From NCBI RefSeq assembly GCF_002419965.1, contig NZ_DIHC01000028.1:1-64000 (forward strand): DNA of 64,000 bases, in the 5' to 3' direction. Positions 33,954 to 42,368 of the stretch are shown piece after piece. Position 1 is the stretch's first letter; every line of letters starts with the position of its first letter. A program made the position numbers and the translations under genes. The notes under the pieces were generated by a model. It was given only the letters and a program-made list of their open reading frames with translations, was not told the origin of the DNA and did no database searches. The stretch comes from Pseudomonas sp. UBA5706. Lineage in GTDB: Bacteria; Pseudomonadota; Gammaproteobacteria; Pseudomonadales; Pseudomonadaceae.

Positions 33954-34475
33954 ATGACTACATCAAGCACCACTGCCCCCATCACCTATTTCAATCTGCA
34001 CACCCACGGCATCGGTTACCTGAACCGTGTTCGTGAAGTCCCGGTACGCCGCGGGCAGGCCTTCATGGCTTGCGACATCGCAGCGTTGCACGGCGCGTCG
34101 GATGATGTCGAATACACCCGCTTCGACTGCAAGGTCGCCGGCGGTGAAGCTGAACGCTTGATCCGGGAGCACGAGGAGGATGTGCGCGCCGAACGCAAGG
34201 TGCTGATCGCCTTTCGCATCGGCGATATCTGGATTGACCCCTTCCTCTATGAGAAAGGCGAGCGTAAGGGTCAACCCGGCGCAAGCCTCAAAGGCCGACT
34301 GATCTTCATTGAATGGATCAAGGTCGACGGTCAGTTCAGTTACCGGGCGCCTGCCCGCACCGACAGCCCTGCACCTGACGCTGAGATGGAAGCAGACGAC
34401 GCAGACAACGAGGTCGAACCGCTTCCAGCCACCCGTACCGCTCGCAAATCCTCTGCGGCCCATCAGTCCGCCTGA
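33954..34475 (+). CDS. DUF3577 (STY4534-family) ICE protein
   Basis: This 173-residue protein starts MTTSSTTAPITYFNLHTHGI after a strong AGGAGA site. Blocks YLNRVREVPVRRGQAFMACD and FDCKVAGGEAERLIREHEED, then IAFRIGDIWIDPFLYEKGER, match the DUF3577/STY4534 family. That family is thought to bind single-stranded DNA through an OB-like fold. The acidic C-terminus (PDAEMEADDADNEVEPLP) is SSB-like. It is first in the operon that includes the RadC-like gene. Confidence 0.8.
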   Translation: MTTSSTTAPITYFNLHTHGIGYLNRVREVPVRRGQAFMACDIAALHGASDDVEYTRFDCKVAGGEAERLIREHEEDVRAERKVLIAFRIGDIWIDPFLYEKGERKGQPGASLKGRLIFIEWIKVDGQFSYRAPARTDSPAPDAEMEADDADNEVEPLPATRTARKSSAAHQSA

Positions 34476-34542
34476 TGCAGATGGCCTCCCAACAGCGGGC
34501 GCTTCCACAAGCGCCTGCTGTCAACTCACTTCAGAGGTCACC

Positions 34543-34800
34543 ATGGAAAGCTTCTGGTTGTGCGAGGACTGCTTGCAGGCCGTCGCCTATGACGACTACA
34601 GCGCAGTCTCGCTGCACTCCAGCGAGGCTGAAGTCGAACAACGCATCACGCGCATGCATACCGCGTTACGGGCATTACTGCCACTCAGTGCCGATTTCGA
34701 TCCTGAAAGCGGTATCGGCATCGAAACCTTTTCCACCCGCACCTGCGAGTGTTGTCACGACACCCTGCACGGTACCCGTCATCGCTTCACCCGACTCTGA
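34543..34800 (+). CDS. Small Cys-rich ICE hypothetical protein
   Basis: This 85-residue protein starts MESFWLCEDCLQAVAYDDYS after AGAGG. It has CxxC pairs at both ends (CEDC and CECCHD), which suggests a zinc-binding fold. It lies between the DUF3577 and RadC-like genes on the same strand. No specific function is known to me. Confidence 0.65.
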   Translation: MESFWLCEDCLQAVAYDDYSAVSLHSSEAEVEQRITRMHTALRALLPLSADFDPESGIGIETFSTRTCECCHDTLHGTRHRFTRL

Positions 34801-34864
34801 ATCCGGCACTTCACCTGTCTGGGACACTCACCAAGGAGCGCCCCTTTATCAAGAGGATTGACCC

Positions 34865-35359
34865 ATGAACACCGCCCTGAACCTGGTCGAACCACTCGAC
34901 CCCGTGTTGGCTCAGCGTCACCGTGAGGACGCGCTGATCGAAGAAGCACTGCAGTTGCTCGACCATCGCTACTTCAAACGCGGCGAACTGTTGATGACCC
35001 CGGCCGACGCTGCGGCCTACTTGAAACTGCAGCTCGCGCCCTATCGGCACGAAGTGTTCGCCCTGCTTTGTCTCGACTCGCACCACAGGGTGTTGAGCTT
35101 CGACGTGCTGTTCACCGGCAGCATCGACGGTGCGTCGGTCTATCCACGCGAGGTGGTGATCAAGGCACTGGAACGCAATGCAGCTGCCGCGATCTTCAGC
35201 CACAACCATCCCTCGGGATGCCCGGAGCCAAGCGCTGCCGACAGGACCCTCACCACGCGCTTAACCGAAGCCTTGGCGTTGATTGAGGTGCGAGTGCTGG
35301 ACCACATCATCGTCGGCGCTGGCACGCCGCTTTCACTGGCCGAATACGGTTGGATCTGA
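34865..35359 (+). CDS. RadC-like JAB/MPN metalloprotein
   Basis: This 164-residue protein has the JAMM motif SHNHPSGCPEPSAAD (about residues 111-125), plus SFDVLFTGSIDGASVYPREV and the C-terminal LDHIIVGAG. It is the short form without the N-terminal helix-hairpin-helix of chromosomal RadC, and is common on ICEs and plasmids. Despite the name, a repair role is unproven; a role on incoming DNA is likely from context. Confidence 0.9.
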   Translation: MNTALNLVEPLDPVLAQRHREDALIEEALQLLDHRYFKRGELLMTPADAAAYLKLQLAPYRHEVFALLCLDSHHRVLSFDVLFTGSIDGASVYPREVVIKALERNAAAAIFSHNHPSGCPEPSAADRTLTTRLTEALALIEVRVLDHIIVGAGTPLSLAEYGWI

Positions 35360-35377
35360 CCGCCCGCTTCTGCCTCG

Positions 35378-35404
35378 GAGGTCACCGTCAGTCTGGGTGA
35401 CCTC
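35378..35404. repeat. 9-bp intercistronic hairpin
   Basis: GAGGTCACC (35378-35386) and GGTGACCTC (35396-35404) form a perfect stem with a 9-nt loop, between the RadC-like gene and the next gene. There is no T run, so attenuation or mRNA stabilisation is more likely than full termination. Confidence 0.6.
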
Positions 35405-35424
35405 TGCTTTCCAGGAGAGCCATC

Positions 35425-36135
35425 ATGCCCCCTTCATCTCACAATCCCTTCGTTCGCGGATTCCACAACCTCAGCTACGAGCGCGTCCTGCAAATCCACT
35501 ATGACGATGCCTACCCACCCTGCTACCGCTCGTTGCATCCGGCGCAAAAGCAGCTGCCCGACGACGCGATCAGCCTGCACTCGTGCCTGTTCGATGACGA
35601 CTGCGCAATCATCCTCGACGCCAACGGTGCGCCTGACTGGCTAGAGATGCCCAGCCTGGCAGACGGCGTGGTCAACACGGTGATCTACCAGGTGATTGGC
35701 CAGCAACTCGGTCACTCACGCCACCTCGGTGATTTTTCCAACGAGGATGCCGCCCGCCAACTGCTCGAGCAGTTGTCCTTTGCCACGGGACACTACAGTC
35801 GCAGTTGGGAAATCAGCAGTGCTCACTTGCCGGCAGAAGACATCGGGTACCTGCAGTTACGCACCCGGTGGCGTTGGCCGGCGGGCTTTTTCGAATGCTT
35901 CGCACTGTCCAACAGCCATGCGGTGGGTTGCAAGCTGTACTCGACCCCTTGGACCATGGAAATCGAGGCCGGCAGTACCAGCACCGACGAGGTCCTGATG
36001 CGCATGCATGATGACCTCGTCCCGCCCACGCTGTTGCGACTGCTCCTGTTGGCCGGACAAGCGGACGTTCGCTTTCTGGTATTTGACCCTGACGCCTTAC
36101 CGCTTGCAGAGCTGCCACTGTTCACTGAGAACTGA
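35425..36135 (+). CDS. ICE hypothetical protein
   Basis: This 236-residue protein starts MPPSSHNPFVRGFHNLSYER after CAGGAGAG. It is acidic and has no known motif. Visible segments are LHSCLFDDDCAIILDANGAP and GFFECFALSNSHAVGCKLYS. It is the last gene of the DUF3577/RadC operon, followed by a strong terminator. I do not recognise the family. Confidence 0.65.
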   Translation: MPPSSHNPFVRGFHNLSYERVLQIHYDDAYPPCYRSLHPAQKQLPDDAISLHSCLFDDDCAIILDANGAPDWLEMPSLADGVVNTVIYQVIGQQLGHSRHLGDFSNEDAARQLLEQLSFATGHYSRSWEISSAHLPAEDIGYLQLRTRWRWPAGFFECFALSNSHAVGCKLYSTPWTMEIEAGSTSTDEVLMRMHDDLVPPTLLRLLLLAGQADVRFLVFDPDALPLAELPLFTEN

Positions 36136-36139
36136 CTCA

Positions 36140-36164
36140 AGGCGCCCAACAGGGCGCCTTTTTT
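36140..36164 (+). terminator. Rho-independent terminator
   Basis: GGCGCCC (36141-36147), loop AACA, GGGCGCC (36152-36158) and a six-T run form a strong terminator directly after the hypothetical gene. It closes the DUF3577-RadC operon before the transfer operon. Confidence 0.9.
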
Positions 36165-36266
36165 ATGGTCACTCGACAGTAATGAGGGTCAAGCGGATTC
36201 GGTTTATCGCTGGGGGAACGACGCACGCTTGGCCATGGTGTCGGCAACTTTTGTCGAGACCTGGTC

Positions 36267-36773
36267 ATGCATACCCCTACACTTTTCACGCTTGGACTAA
36301 TGATGTTGCTGGTGGGTTGCGGCTCGCCGCCCCCTGCTCCTGCCCCCGCACCTCCAGTGCCGCCAGCCCCATCGCCCCCGCCAAAAGCCCCGATCCCTGA
36401 CTGGGTACGCCAGGACCGCTACACCCTGATCAGTACACGACCGACGCTGGAACAACGTGAGCCGCTCTATCAATTGATCCATGTACAGATCCCCCCCGCC
36501 CTGCACGCGACTGTCGGCGACGCCCTGCGCCATGTGCTGCAGCGCTCCCGTTACTCGCTGTGCCCAGACAGCCCCGCCGTTAGTCGGCTGTTCAGTCGCC
36601 CGCTGCCGGCCGTGCATCAGCAGCTCGGGCCCATTGCGCTGCTCGATGCCCTGACCATCCTCGGTGGACCGGTGTGGCAGGTCGTGATCGATCCGGTCGA
36701 CCGGACCCTCTGTTACAGCCTGCGCTTACCACCACCCGAACCGCCCCGCTCGACACTGGAGATCGCACAATGA
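36267..36773 (+). CDS. pilL: PilL-like ICE type IV pilus lipoprotein (TIGR03748)
   Basis: This 168-residue lipoprotein has a lipobox (MMLLVGCGS) after a short hydrophobic signal and then a proline-rich linker (PPPAPAPAPPVPPAPSPP). The PilL core includes RDRYTLIS-like QDRYTLISTRPTLEQREPLY, RHVLQRSRYSLC and DALTILGGPVWQVVIDPVDR. It is expected in the envelope as part of the conjugative pilus apparatus. It starts the transfer operon, and its stop overlaps the next start (ATGA). Confidence 0.85.
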   Translation: MHTPTLFTLGLMMLLVGCGSPPPAPAPAPPVPPAPSPPPKAPIPDWVRQDRYTLISTRPTLEQREPLYQLIHVQIPPALHATVGDALRHVLQRSRYSLCPDSPAVSRLFSRPLPAVHQQLGPIALLDALTILGGPVWQVVIDPVDRTLCYSLRLPPPEPPRSTLEIAQ

Positions 36774-37441
36774 AGCCTCACCACTTCCAGACCCTGGTGA
36801 TCGGTGCGTTGTGCCTCGGTGTCACCGTGCTCGCCGCCAACACCTACAACCATCACCAACAACTGGCCGAGCTCCAGACCGCTGCGCACAGCGCTCCCGC
36901 CAATCCTGTGCCCGCACTGCGCCGCGACATCAGCGCCTTGGCCGATCGGCTGGAGACGCTGCAACCGCAGGTGCTGGCGTTGAGTGAGGCTCAGGAGCGG
37001 CACACCGCGGCGCAGGTCGATCTGGACAAGCAGCAGCAAGCGCTCGCGACATCCCTCAAGACACTGCAAGCATTGCCGCAAGGCCCCAGCAGCACCGACT
37101 TCGCCACACTGACACAACGGCTGACGACAGCCGAGACGACGATTTCACAACTGTCGGCGCGGCCCATGGCGCCTGCAGCGACTAACACGCAGGCAGCGGC
37201 CACGGCTGACAGGATCGCCAAGCCCAGAGCCCCGGTCCCACCCTTCAAACTGCTGGGGCTCGAGACCCGGGGGAGCGTGCGTTACGCCACCGTCCAGCCC
37301 CCAGGCACGCACGCGTTATCGATGGTGCACTTGCTGCAACTCGGCGACAGCCTGAACGGCTGGCAGTTACAGGCCATCCACGAGGATCAAGCGGTGTTCC
37401 TGGTCCCTGGGTATGGCCGCCGCACGCTGCCCTTGCCGTAA
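36770..37441 (+). CDS. ICE membrane-anchored coiled-coil protein
   Basis: This 223-residue protein has an N-terminal membrane anchor (TLVIGALCLGVTVLAANTY), a coiled coil (residues 40-140, LADRLETLQPQVLALSEAQE) and a C-terminal globular part (VPPFKLLGLETRGSVRYATV, GDSLNGWQLQAIHEDQAVFL). That end resembles the PilP/PulC homology region, so a pilus or secretion-assembly role is plausible. It is coupled to pilL by ATGA. Confidence 0.65.
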   Translation: MKPHHFQTLVIGALCLGVTVLAANTYNHHQQLAELQTAAHSAPANPVPALRRDISALADRLETLQPQVLALSEAQERHTAAQVDLDKQQQALATSLKTLQALPQGPSSTDFATLTQRLTTAETTISQLSARPMAPAATNTQAAATADRIAKPRAPVPPFKLLGLETRGSVRYATVQPPGTHALSMVHLLQLGDSLNGWQLQAIHEDQAVFLVPGYGRRTLPLP

Positions 37442-37451
37442 AGAGGTGTCT

Positions 37452-38168
37452 ATGGTCCGGCTCACCGCGCTTGCGCTCACCCTGCTTTCCACCTGGACCT
37501 GGGCAGCACCGGAATCGAGCGCCCCGAACAGGGTCGACTCAGACCCGCGATACAGCGATCCATCGCCCCTGGCTCAGCAACACGCTGACGCGGTCAATGC
37601 CAAGGTCTGGGGGCTGACGGATGACGAATGGCGCAAATTCCAGCGCCTGCAGGCCGGGCCTCGGCACTACTGGTCGCCGCAACTCGACCCTCTGACGACG
37701 CTGGGGGTGGAGGCCGACTCCGATCAGGAGCGGCAACGCTATGCCGAGCTGCAGGTGCGCCTCGAAGCCAAACGTGCTGAGCGTGAGCTGGCGTACCAGA
37801 AAGCCTACACCGCCGCTTGGGCCCGACTGTTTCCAGGCTTGGCGCCTGTGCAGGGCTTGGCCGGAAACGAAACGACAAGTGCCCAGCGCTACGTTCTGTT
37901 TGTAGAAGAGCGTTGCCCCGCCTGTGTGACCAGTCTCCAGGAGTGGCTGAACGCCGGCGAGCGTCTGGATGTTTACCTGATCGGGAGCCAAGGTGACGAT
38001 GCGCGGTTGCGTCAATGGGCGCACGCTGCCGGTATTACACCTGCACAGGTCAGCAGTGGCCAGGTGACCCTCAACCACGACCGCGGCCGCTGGTTTGCCC
38101 TGGGCGCCACACGCCCCTTGCCGGCGCGTTTCCAGCGGGTGGAGGATAAATGGCAGCGCGTCGACTGA
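37452..38168 (+). CDS. TIGR03759-family ICE protein
   Basis: This 238-residue exported protein has a signal peptide (MVRLTALALTLLSTWTWA). Family blocks are VWGLTDDEWRKFQRLQAGPR, YWSPQLDPLTTLGVEA and LFVEERCPACVTSLQEW. The CPAC motif resembles a thioredoxin active site, so a redox or thiol role in the periplasm is plausible. It overlaps the transglycosylase gene by 19 nt. Confidence 0.85.
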   Translation: MVRLTALALTLLSTWTWAAPESSAPNRVDSDPRYSDPSPLAQQHADAVNAKVWGLTDDEWRKFQRLQAGPRHYWSPQLDPLTTLGVEADSDQERQRYAELQVRLEAKRAERELAYQKAYTAAWARLFPGLAPVQGLAGNETTSAQRYVLFVEERCPACVTSLQEWLNAGERLDVYLIGSQGDDARLRQWAHAAGITPAQVSSGQVTLNHDRGRWFALGATRPLPARFQRVEDKWQRVD

Positions 38169-38704
38169 TGCTCGTGCTGGTCCTGACCGGAATCCGGGCA
38201 GTACAGGCCGATTCCCTGCCGCCACCTGCCTATCAACTGGCGGCCGCGCGCGCCGGAATTCCCGCTTCCGTGCTGTTCGCCATCGCCCTGCAGGAAAGCG
38301 GCGCCCCCTTGCGGGGCCAAGTCATTCCATGGCCCTGGACCCTGAACGTCGCCGGCATCCCGCAACGCTTTGCCAGCCGGGATGAAGCCTGCACCGCTCT
38401 CAGACTGGCGCTGACGCGCCATGACGCCAAGCGCATCGACGTTGGGCTGGGGCAGACCAACCTCGGCTACCACCCCGATCGTTACGCCAGCGCCTGCGAC
38501 GCCCTGGATCCGCGCGAAAACCTGGCCGTCACCGCCGAGCTGTTGCGTAACCATTACGTGGACGCTGGTGACTGGTTCGTCGCCGCCGGCCGCTACCACC
38601 GTCCCGCCGGCGGTCAGCCCGCGGCGCGCTACCGCAACCAGTTCAGCCGGCACTGGCAACGCATCCAGGCCGACGTCTCGTTAGCTGGAGGATCACATCC
38701 ATGA
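38150..38704 (+). CDS. Lytic transglycosylase (SLT-like), VirB1 analogue
   Basis: This 184-residue exported protein has an SLT-like fold. The catalytic Glu lies in FAIALQESGAP (about residue 47), and RIDVGLGQTNLGYH corresponds to the conserved GLMQI region. It opens peptidoglycan for the transfer channel. The gene overlaps both neighbours (start 19 nt inside TIGR03759, ATGA with the next gene), so it belongs to one operon. Confidence 0.88.
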   Translation: MAARRLMLVLVLTGIRAVQADSLPPPAYQLAAARAGIPASVLFAIALQESGAPLRGQVIPWPWTLNVAGIPQRFASRDEACTALRLALTRHDAKRIDVGLGQTNLGYHPDRYASACDALDPRENLAVTAELLRNHYVDAGDWFVAAGRYHRPAGGQPAARYRNQFSRHWQRIQADVSLAGGSHP

Positions 38705-39117
38705 CCCGATCGGCTCTGATGATGATCATCTGCCTGTGGCTACCACAGGCTGCGCATGCTGACTCCGGACAGCCACCCGATCCGCGCACGTTGAATTGGG
38801 TGCTCCCGGTGCACAGCGCCCGTCTCACGCCGGGCCACGTACCGACCAGAACGCTGAATCTGCCAGGATTCGCACCGTTGTTTCTGATCGGCCAGGATGC
38901 TGTATCCCTCGAGTGGCTGTCGCGGCACGCGCAAGCGCTTCAGGATATGGCCGCCAAGGGCCTCGCTGTCGAAGTTGCCGACGCCCAGGCACTGCACCGC
39001 ATCCAGGCGGCGGCACCAGGCTTGAGTATCTGGCCGGTGAGCGGCGACGACATCGCAGCACGACTGGAGTTGGAGCACTACCCGGTGCTTATCACCTCCA
39101 CCGGTCTGGAACAGTAG
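38701..39117 (+). CDS. PFL_4695-family ICE protein (TIGR03765)
   Basis: This 138-residue exported protein has a signal peptide (MIICLWLPQAAHA). The family blocks are LPVHSARLTPGHVPTRTLNL, PLFLIGQDAVSLEWLSRHAQ and EHYPVLITSTGLEQ. It normally precedes traD in this ICE class. Its function is unknown; a periplasmic location is predicted. Confidence 0.85.
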   Translation: MTRSALMMIICLWLPQAAHADSGQPPDPRTLNWVLPVHSARLTPGHVPTRTLNLPGFAPLFLIGQDAVSLEWLSRHAQALQDMAAKGLAVEVADAQALHRIQAAAPGLSIWPVSGDDIAARLELEHYPVLITSTGLEQ

Positions 39118-39126
39118 AGGTGGACA

Positions 39127-41253
39127 ATGGGCGACCATGCGATGGAGTCCCTGTTGCGCCCTGCGGTTGAGCTCTACACCGTCGGCATCTGCATCGGTGC
39201 CGGAGCCCTGTGCCTGCACTCGCCCTGGGCAGTAGCCCTGTCGCCGGAGGTGGGCACTGGCATGGCCCTGGCCTACACCGCATTTGGCCTCAAGCGACTG
39301 AACGAGGCGCGGATCGTGCTGCGCTATCGGCGCAACATTCGCCGCCTGCCCCGCTATTCGCTGACCAGCCGACAAATCTCCGTCAGCAGCCAGCGCCTGT
39401 TCATGGGCCGAGGGTTTCGCTGGACCCGCCAGCACACCCAGCGACTCCTCGAAGCCCAAGACCCCGCGCTGGCGAAATACGTCAATCAGTCCACCGCCTA
39501 CCAGTGGGCGCGGCGGATGGAGGCGTTGCTGGAAAAGGCCCCTCCCGGACTGACCCTGCTCCCTCGCCTCACGGCATGGGACAGTCCGTTCAATCCTCTA
39601 CGCCCGCTGCCTCCCGTCGGTGGTTCGCCGTTGCTCCACGGGGTCGAGCCGACTGAGCAGGAAGCCACCTTGCCGCTGGGTGAACGCGTGGGACATACCC
39701 TCGTGCTGGGAACCACCCGAGTCGGCAAGACTCGCCTGGCCGAGGTGTACATCACCCAGGACATCCACCGGCCGAGCCAGGAAGTCGTGATTGTCTTTGA
39801 CCCGAAAGGCGATGCCGACCTGCTCAAGCGCATGTATGTCGAAGCACGGCGTGCAGGACGCGAGCACGAATTCTATGTCTTCCACCTGGGCTGGCCGGAG
39901 ATCTCCGCCCGTTATAATGCCATCGGCCGTTTCGGCCGCATCTCGGAAGTGGCAACCCGCGTCGCTGGACAGCTCAGTGGCGAAGGCAACTCGGCGGCAT
40001 TTCGCGAGTTTGCCTGGCGTTTCGTGAACATCATTGCCAGGGCGCTGATCGAGCTGGGCCGACGCCCGGACTACCTGCAGATCCAACGGCATGTGGTGAA
40101 CATCGATGCGCTGTTCATCGAGTACGCGCAACATTTTTTTGCCCGTCATGATCCGCAGGCCTGGGAGGCGGTGGTGCAGATTGAAAGCCGACTCAACGAG
40201 AAGAACATCCCCCGGCACATGATTGGTCGGGAAAAACGTGTGGTCGCCATCGAACAGTACCTGGCGGTCAAACGCATCTTCGACCCGGTGATGGACGGTT
40301 TGCGTTCAGCCGTGCGCTATGACCGCACCTACTTTGACAAGATCGTGGCCTCCTTGCTGCCCCTGCTGGAAAAGCTCACCAGCGGCAAGATCGCTCAACT
40401 CTTGGCTCCCGACTATGCTGATCTGGACGATCCACGACCGATCTTCGACTGGCTGCAGATCATTCGCAAACGCGGCATCGTCTACGTGGGGCTGGATGCC
40501 CTCTCCGACGCCGAAGTCGCCGCCGCCGTGGGCAATTCGATGTTTGCCGATCTGGTTTCCGTTGCCGGCCACATCTACAAGCACGGTATCGATCACGGCT
40601 TACCCAACTCGGCCAGCACGGCCGCCAGGGTGGCGATCAACCTGCACGCTGACGAATTCAACGAGCTGATGGGCGATGAGTTCATCCCTCTGGTCAACAA
40701 GGGTGGCGGTGCTGGAATTCAGGTCACCGCCTACACTCAGACCCTGAGCGACATTGAGGCGCGGATTGGCAGCCGCGCCAAGGCCGGCCAGGTTATCGGC
40801 AACTTCAACACCTTGCAGACGCTCCGCGTGCGGGAAACCGCAACCGCTGAACTGCTGACCAACCAATTGCCAAAGGTCAACGTGCAGACACGCACTCTGG
40901 TGTCCGGAGCTACGGATACTGCTGATCCCGATGCCCGTACGGACTTTACTTCCTCCTCGCAGGACCGGGTCACCACCACCGCGGTACCACTGATTGAACC
41001 CGCGCACATCATCGCGCTGCCCAAGGGGCAGATGTTCTCGCTTCAGGAAGGTGGACAACTGTGGAAGGTGCGCATGCCGCTCCCCACACCGGCGAGTGAC
41101 GAGACGATGCCGGCAGATCTCCAGAGCCTGGCGGCGCGCATGCGTGAGTCCTACAACGGCGGTGTCGGGAGTTGGTGGAGTAACTCAGGTGGCGCACCGA
41201 CCCCCGACTTCGACCCTGAGAAGCCACTGCCTGGGACTAAGCCTTTACCCTGA
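39127..41253 (+). CDS. traD: TraD-type conjugative coupling ATPase (TIGR03743)
   Basis: This 708-residue type IV coupling protein has an N-terminal membrane region, Walker A (LGTTRVGKTRLAEV, about residue 195) and Walker B (VVIVFDPKGD). Later blocks are HADEFNELMGDEFIPLVNKG and AYTQTLSDIEARIGSRAKAG. It receives the relaxase-DNA complex and drives it into the channel at the inner membrane. An ATG further in (MESLLRPA) is possible. It belongs to the SXT/TOL-type TraD subfamily. Confidence 0.93.
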   Translation: MGDHAMESLLRPAVELYTVGICIGAGALCLHSPWAVALSPEVGTGMALAYTAFGLKRLNEARIVLRYRRNIRRLPRYSLTSRQISVSSQRLFMGRGFRWTRQHTQRLLEAQDPALAKYVNQSTAYQWARRMEALLEKAPPGLTLLPRLTAWDSPFNPLRPLPPVGGSPLLHGVEPTEQEATLPLGERVGHTLVLGTTRVGKTRLAEVYITQDIHRPSQEVVIVFDPKGDADLLKRMYVEARRAGREHEFYVFHLGWPEISARYNAIGRFGRISEVATRVAGQLSGEGNSAAFREFAWRFVNIIARALIELGRRPDYLQIQRHVVNIDALFIEYAQHFFARHDPQAWEAVVQIESRLNEKNIPRHMIGREKRVVAIEQYLAVKRIFDPVMDGLRSAVRYDRTYFDKIVASLLPLLEKLTSGKIAQLLAPDYADLDDPRPIFDWLQIIRKRGIVYVGLDALSDAEVAAAVGNSMFADLVSVAGHIYKHGIDHGLPNSASTAARVAINLHADEFNELMGDEFIPLVNKGGGAGIQVTAYTQTLSDIEARIGSRAKAGQVIGNFNTLQTLRVRETATAELLTNQLPKVNVQTRTLVSGATDTADPDARTDFTSSSQDRVTTTAVPLIEPAHIIALPKGQMFSLQEGGQLWKVRMPLPTPASDETMPADLQSLAARMRESYNGGVGSWWSNSGGAPTPDFDPEKPLPGTKPLP

Positions 41254-41287
41254 CTATCCGGAAGCAGCCAACTAGAGTGGAGCGCCG

Positions 41288-42016
41288 ATGCCTACGACCC
41301 CAGCCAATCGTCCGCCTACCCCACAACGTCCCGGGCTCATCACAGGTACGATCGAGCTGTGCCTGCGGCTCCTCGGCCTGCTGTTTGCGTCGCTGCTGTT
41401 TTCCATTGTGGTGGAATTCGTGGGCATGGTGTGGTTCTGGCCCGAGCAGAGCTGGCACCACAGCCAGGGAATGTGGCTGAGAGAATTAGGCTGGCTCAGT
41501 GAACACTTCAGAACTTCGCTATTGGTGCACGAACCCGCACACGCGACCGCTAGGATTCTTGAGCACTTGAACGACTGGGTCGTGGTGCGCACAGGATGGG
41601 CGAATTACGACGAGCATCTGAAGTTACTCAGCCATGAGGGGTCGATGCAGGGGCAGTTGGCTCAAGCCTACGTCGTTGTGCAGAAGTATCTGCTGGCGGC
41701 CCTGTTCACGGTCTTCACATTCGTGGTTCGCCTAGCTGTTCTCTCCCTGGCCATGCCCCTGTTCCTGCTTGCCGTCATAACGGGAGCGGTCGATGGCTTG
41801 ATGCGACGCGACCTGCGCAAGTTCGGCGCCGGCCGCGAAAGCAGCTTCGTCTATCACCGGGCAAAGAGGACGTTGCTGCCGCTGACAATCAGCCCTTGGG
41901 TCATCTACCTCTCCCTTCCTTGGTCGTTGAACCCCAATTGGGTGCTCATACCGAGCGCAACGCTGCTGGGTTGCATGATCGGCATCACCGCCGCCACGTT
42001 CAAAAAGTATCTCTGA
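41288..42016 (+). CDS. TIGR03747-family ICE membrane protein
   Basis: This 242-residue inner-membrane protein has several transmembrane helices: LCLRLLGLLFASLLFSIVVE, LAALFTVFTFVVRLAVLSLA and LFLLAVITGAVDGL. The DLRKFGAGRESSFVYHRAKR loop is typical of TIGR03747. It follows traD, as in related ICEs. Its role in the channel is unknown. Foreign opposite-strand DNA begins right after its stop. Confidence 0.85.
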   Translation: MPTTPANRPPTPQRPGLITGTIELCLRLLGLLFASLLFSIVVEFVGMVWFWPEQSWHHSQGMWLRELGWLSEHFRTSLLVHEPAHATARILEHLNDWVVVRTGWANYDEHLKLLSHEGSMQGQLAQAYVVVQKYLLAALFTVFTFVVRLAVLSLAMPLFLLAVITGAVDGLMRRDLRKFGAGRESSFVYHRAKRTLLPLTISPWVIYLSLPWSLNPNWVLIPSATLLGCMIGITAATFKKYL

Positions 42017-42047
42017 GTCTACCCGGAGTTCATTGCTCCCAAGACAC

Positions 42048-42368
42048 TCAACCCTGCCCCATCAGCTTCACTGGAGAGCGTGAAATACAGTCCTTGCAGT
42101 CGACGATTATGCAATTTTCTTTGACGCTGGCATGCACTGCTATCGACCCGCATACCGGACAGCTAAAAACGGGCGACATCGATGGATGATCGACAGCCGC
42201 AACGGACGAGAAATATTCATCCAATTTTTTGGACACTCCCTCGTCCTGAGCGCCCAGGACCAGATCGAACACGACTTTACTCAATTCGGAGCGAGGATCA
42301 GCCGTGAGATAGCGTTTGGACGCCAGATCCCATGCATCTGCCACTGCCTTTAAGCCATATTCCTGCAT
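42048..42368 (-). CDS. C-terminal zinc-ribbon part of a frameshifted cargo gene
   Basis: This 106-residue frame begins MQEYGLKAVADAWDLASKRY and ends with a zinc-ribbon (FSCPVCGSIAVHASV, then IVDCKDC). It overlaps the upstream minus-strand frame by 19 nt. The join around 42357-42365 contains AAAA: a -1 slip there would connect GKC of the upper frame to this one. So it is either the tail of the upper protein or a separate small protein coupled by overlap. Confidence 0.5.
   Translation of the reverse strand: MQEYGLKAVADAWDLASKRYLTADPRSELSKVVFDLVLGAQDEGVSKKLDEYFSSVAAVDHPSMSPVFSCPVCGSIAVHASVKENCIIVDCKDCISRSPVKLMGQG

Noticed and set aside
33671..33985. Minus-strand frame ending VNDSDVQFIYKMWLEA
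   Set aside because: Its start overlaps the DUF3577 start region, it has no ribosome-binding site, and part of it is the structured repeat; kept only as a note.
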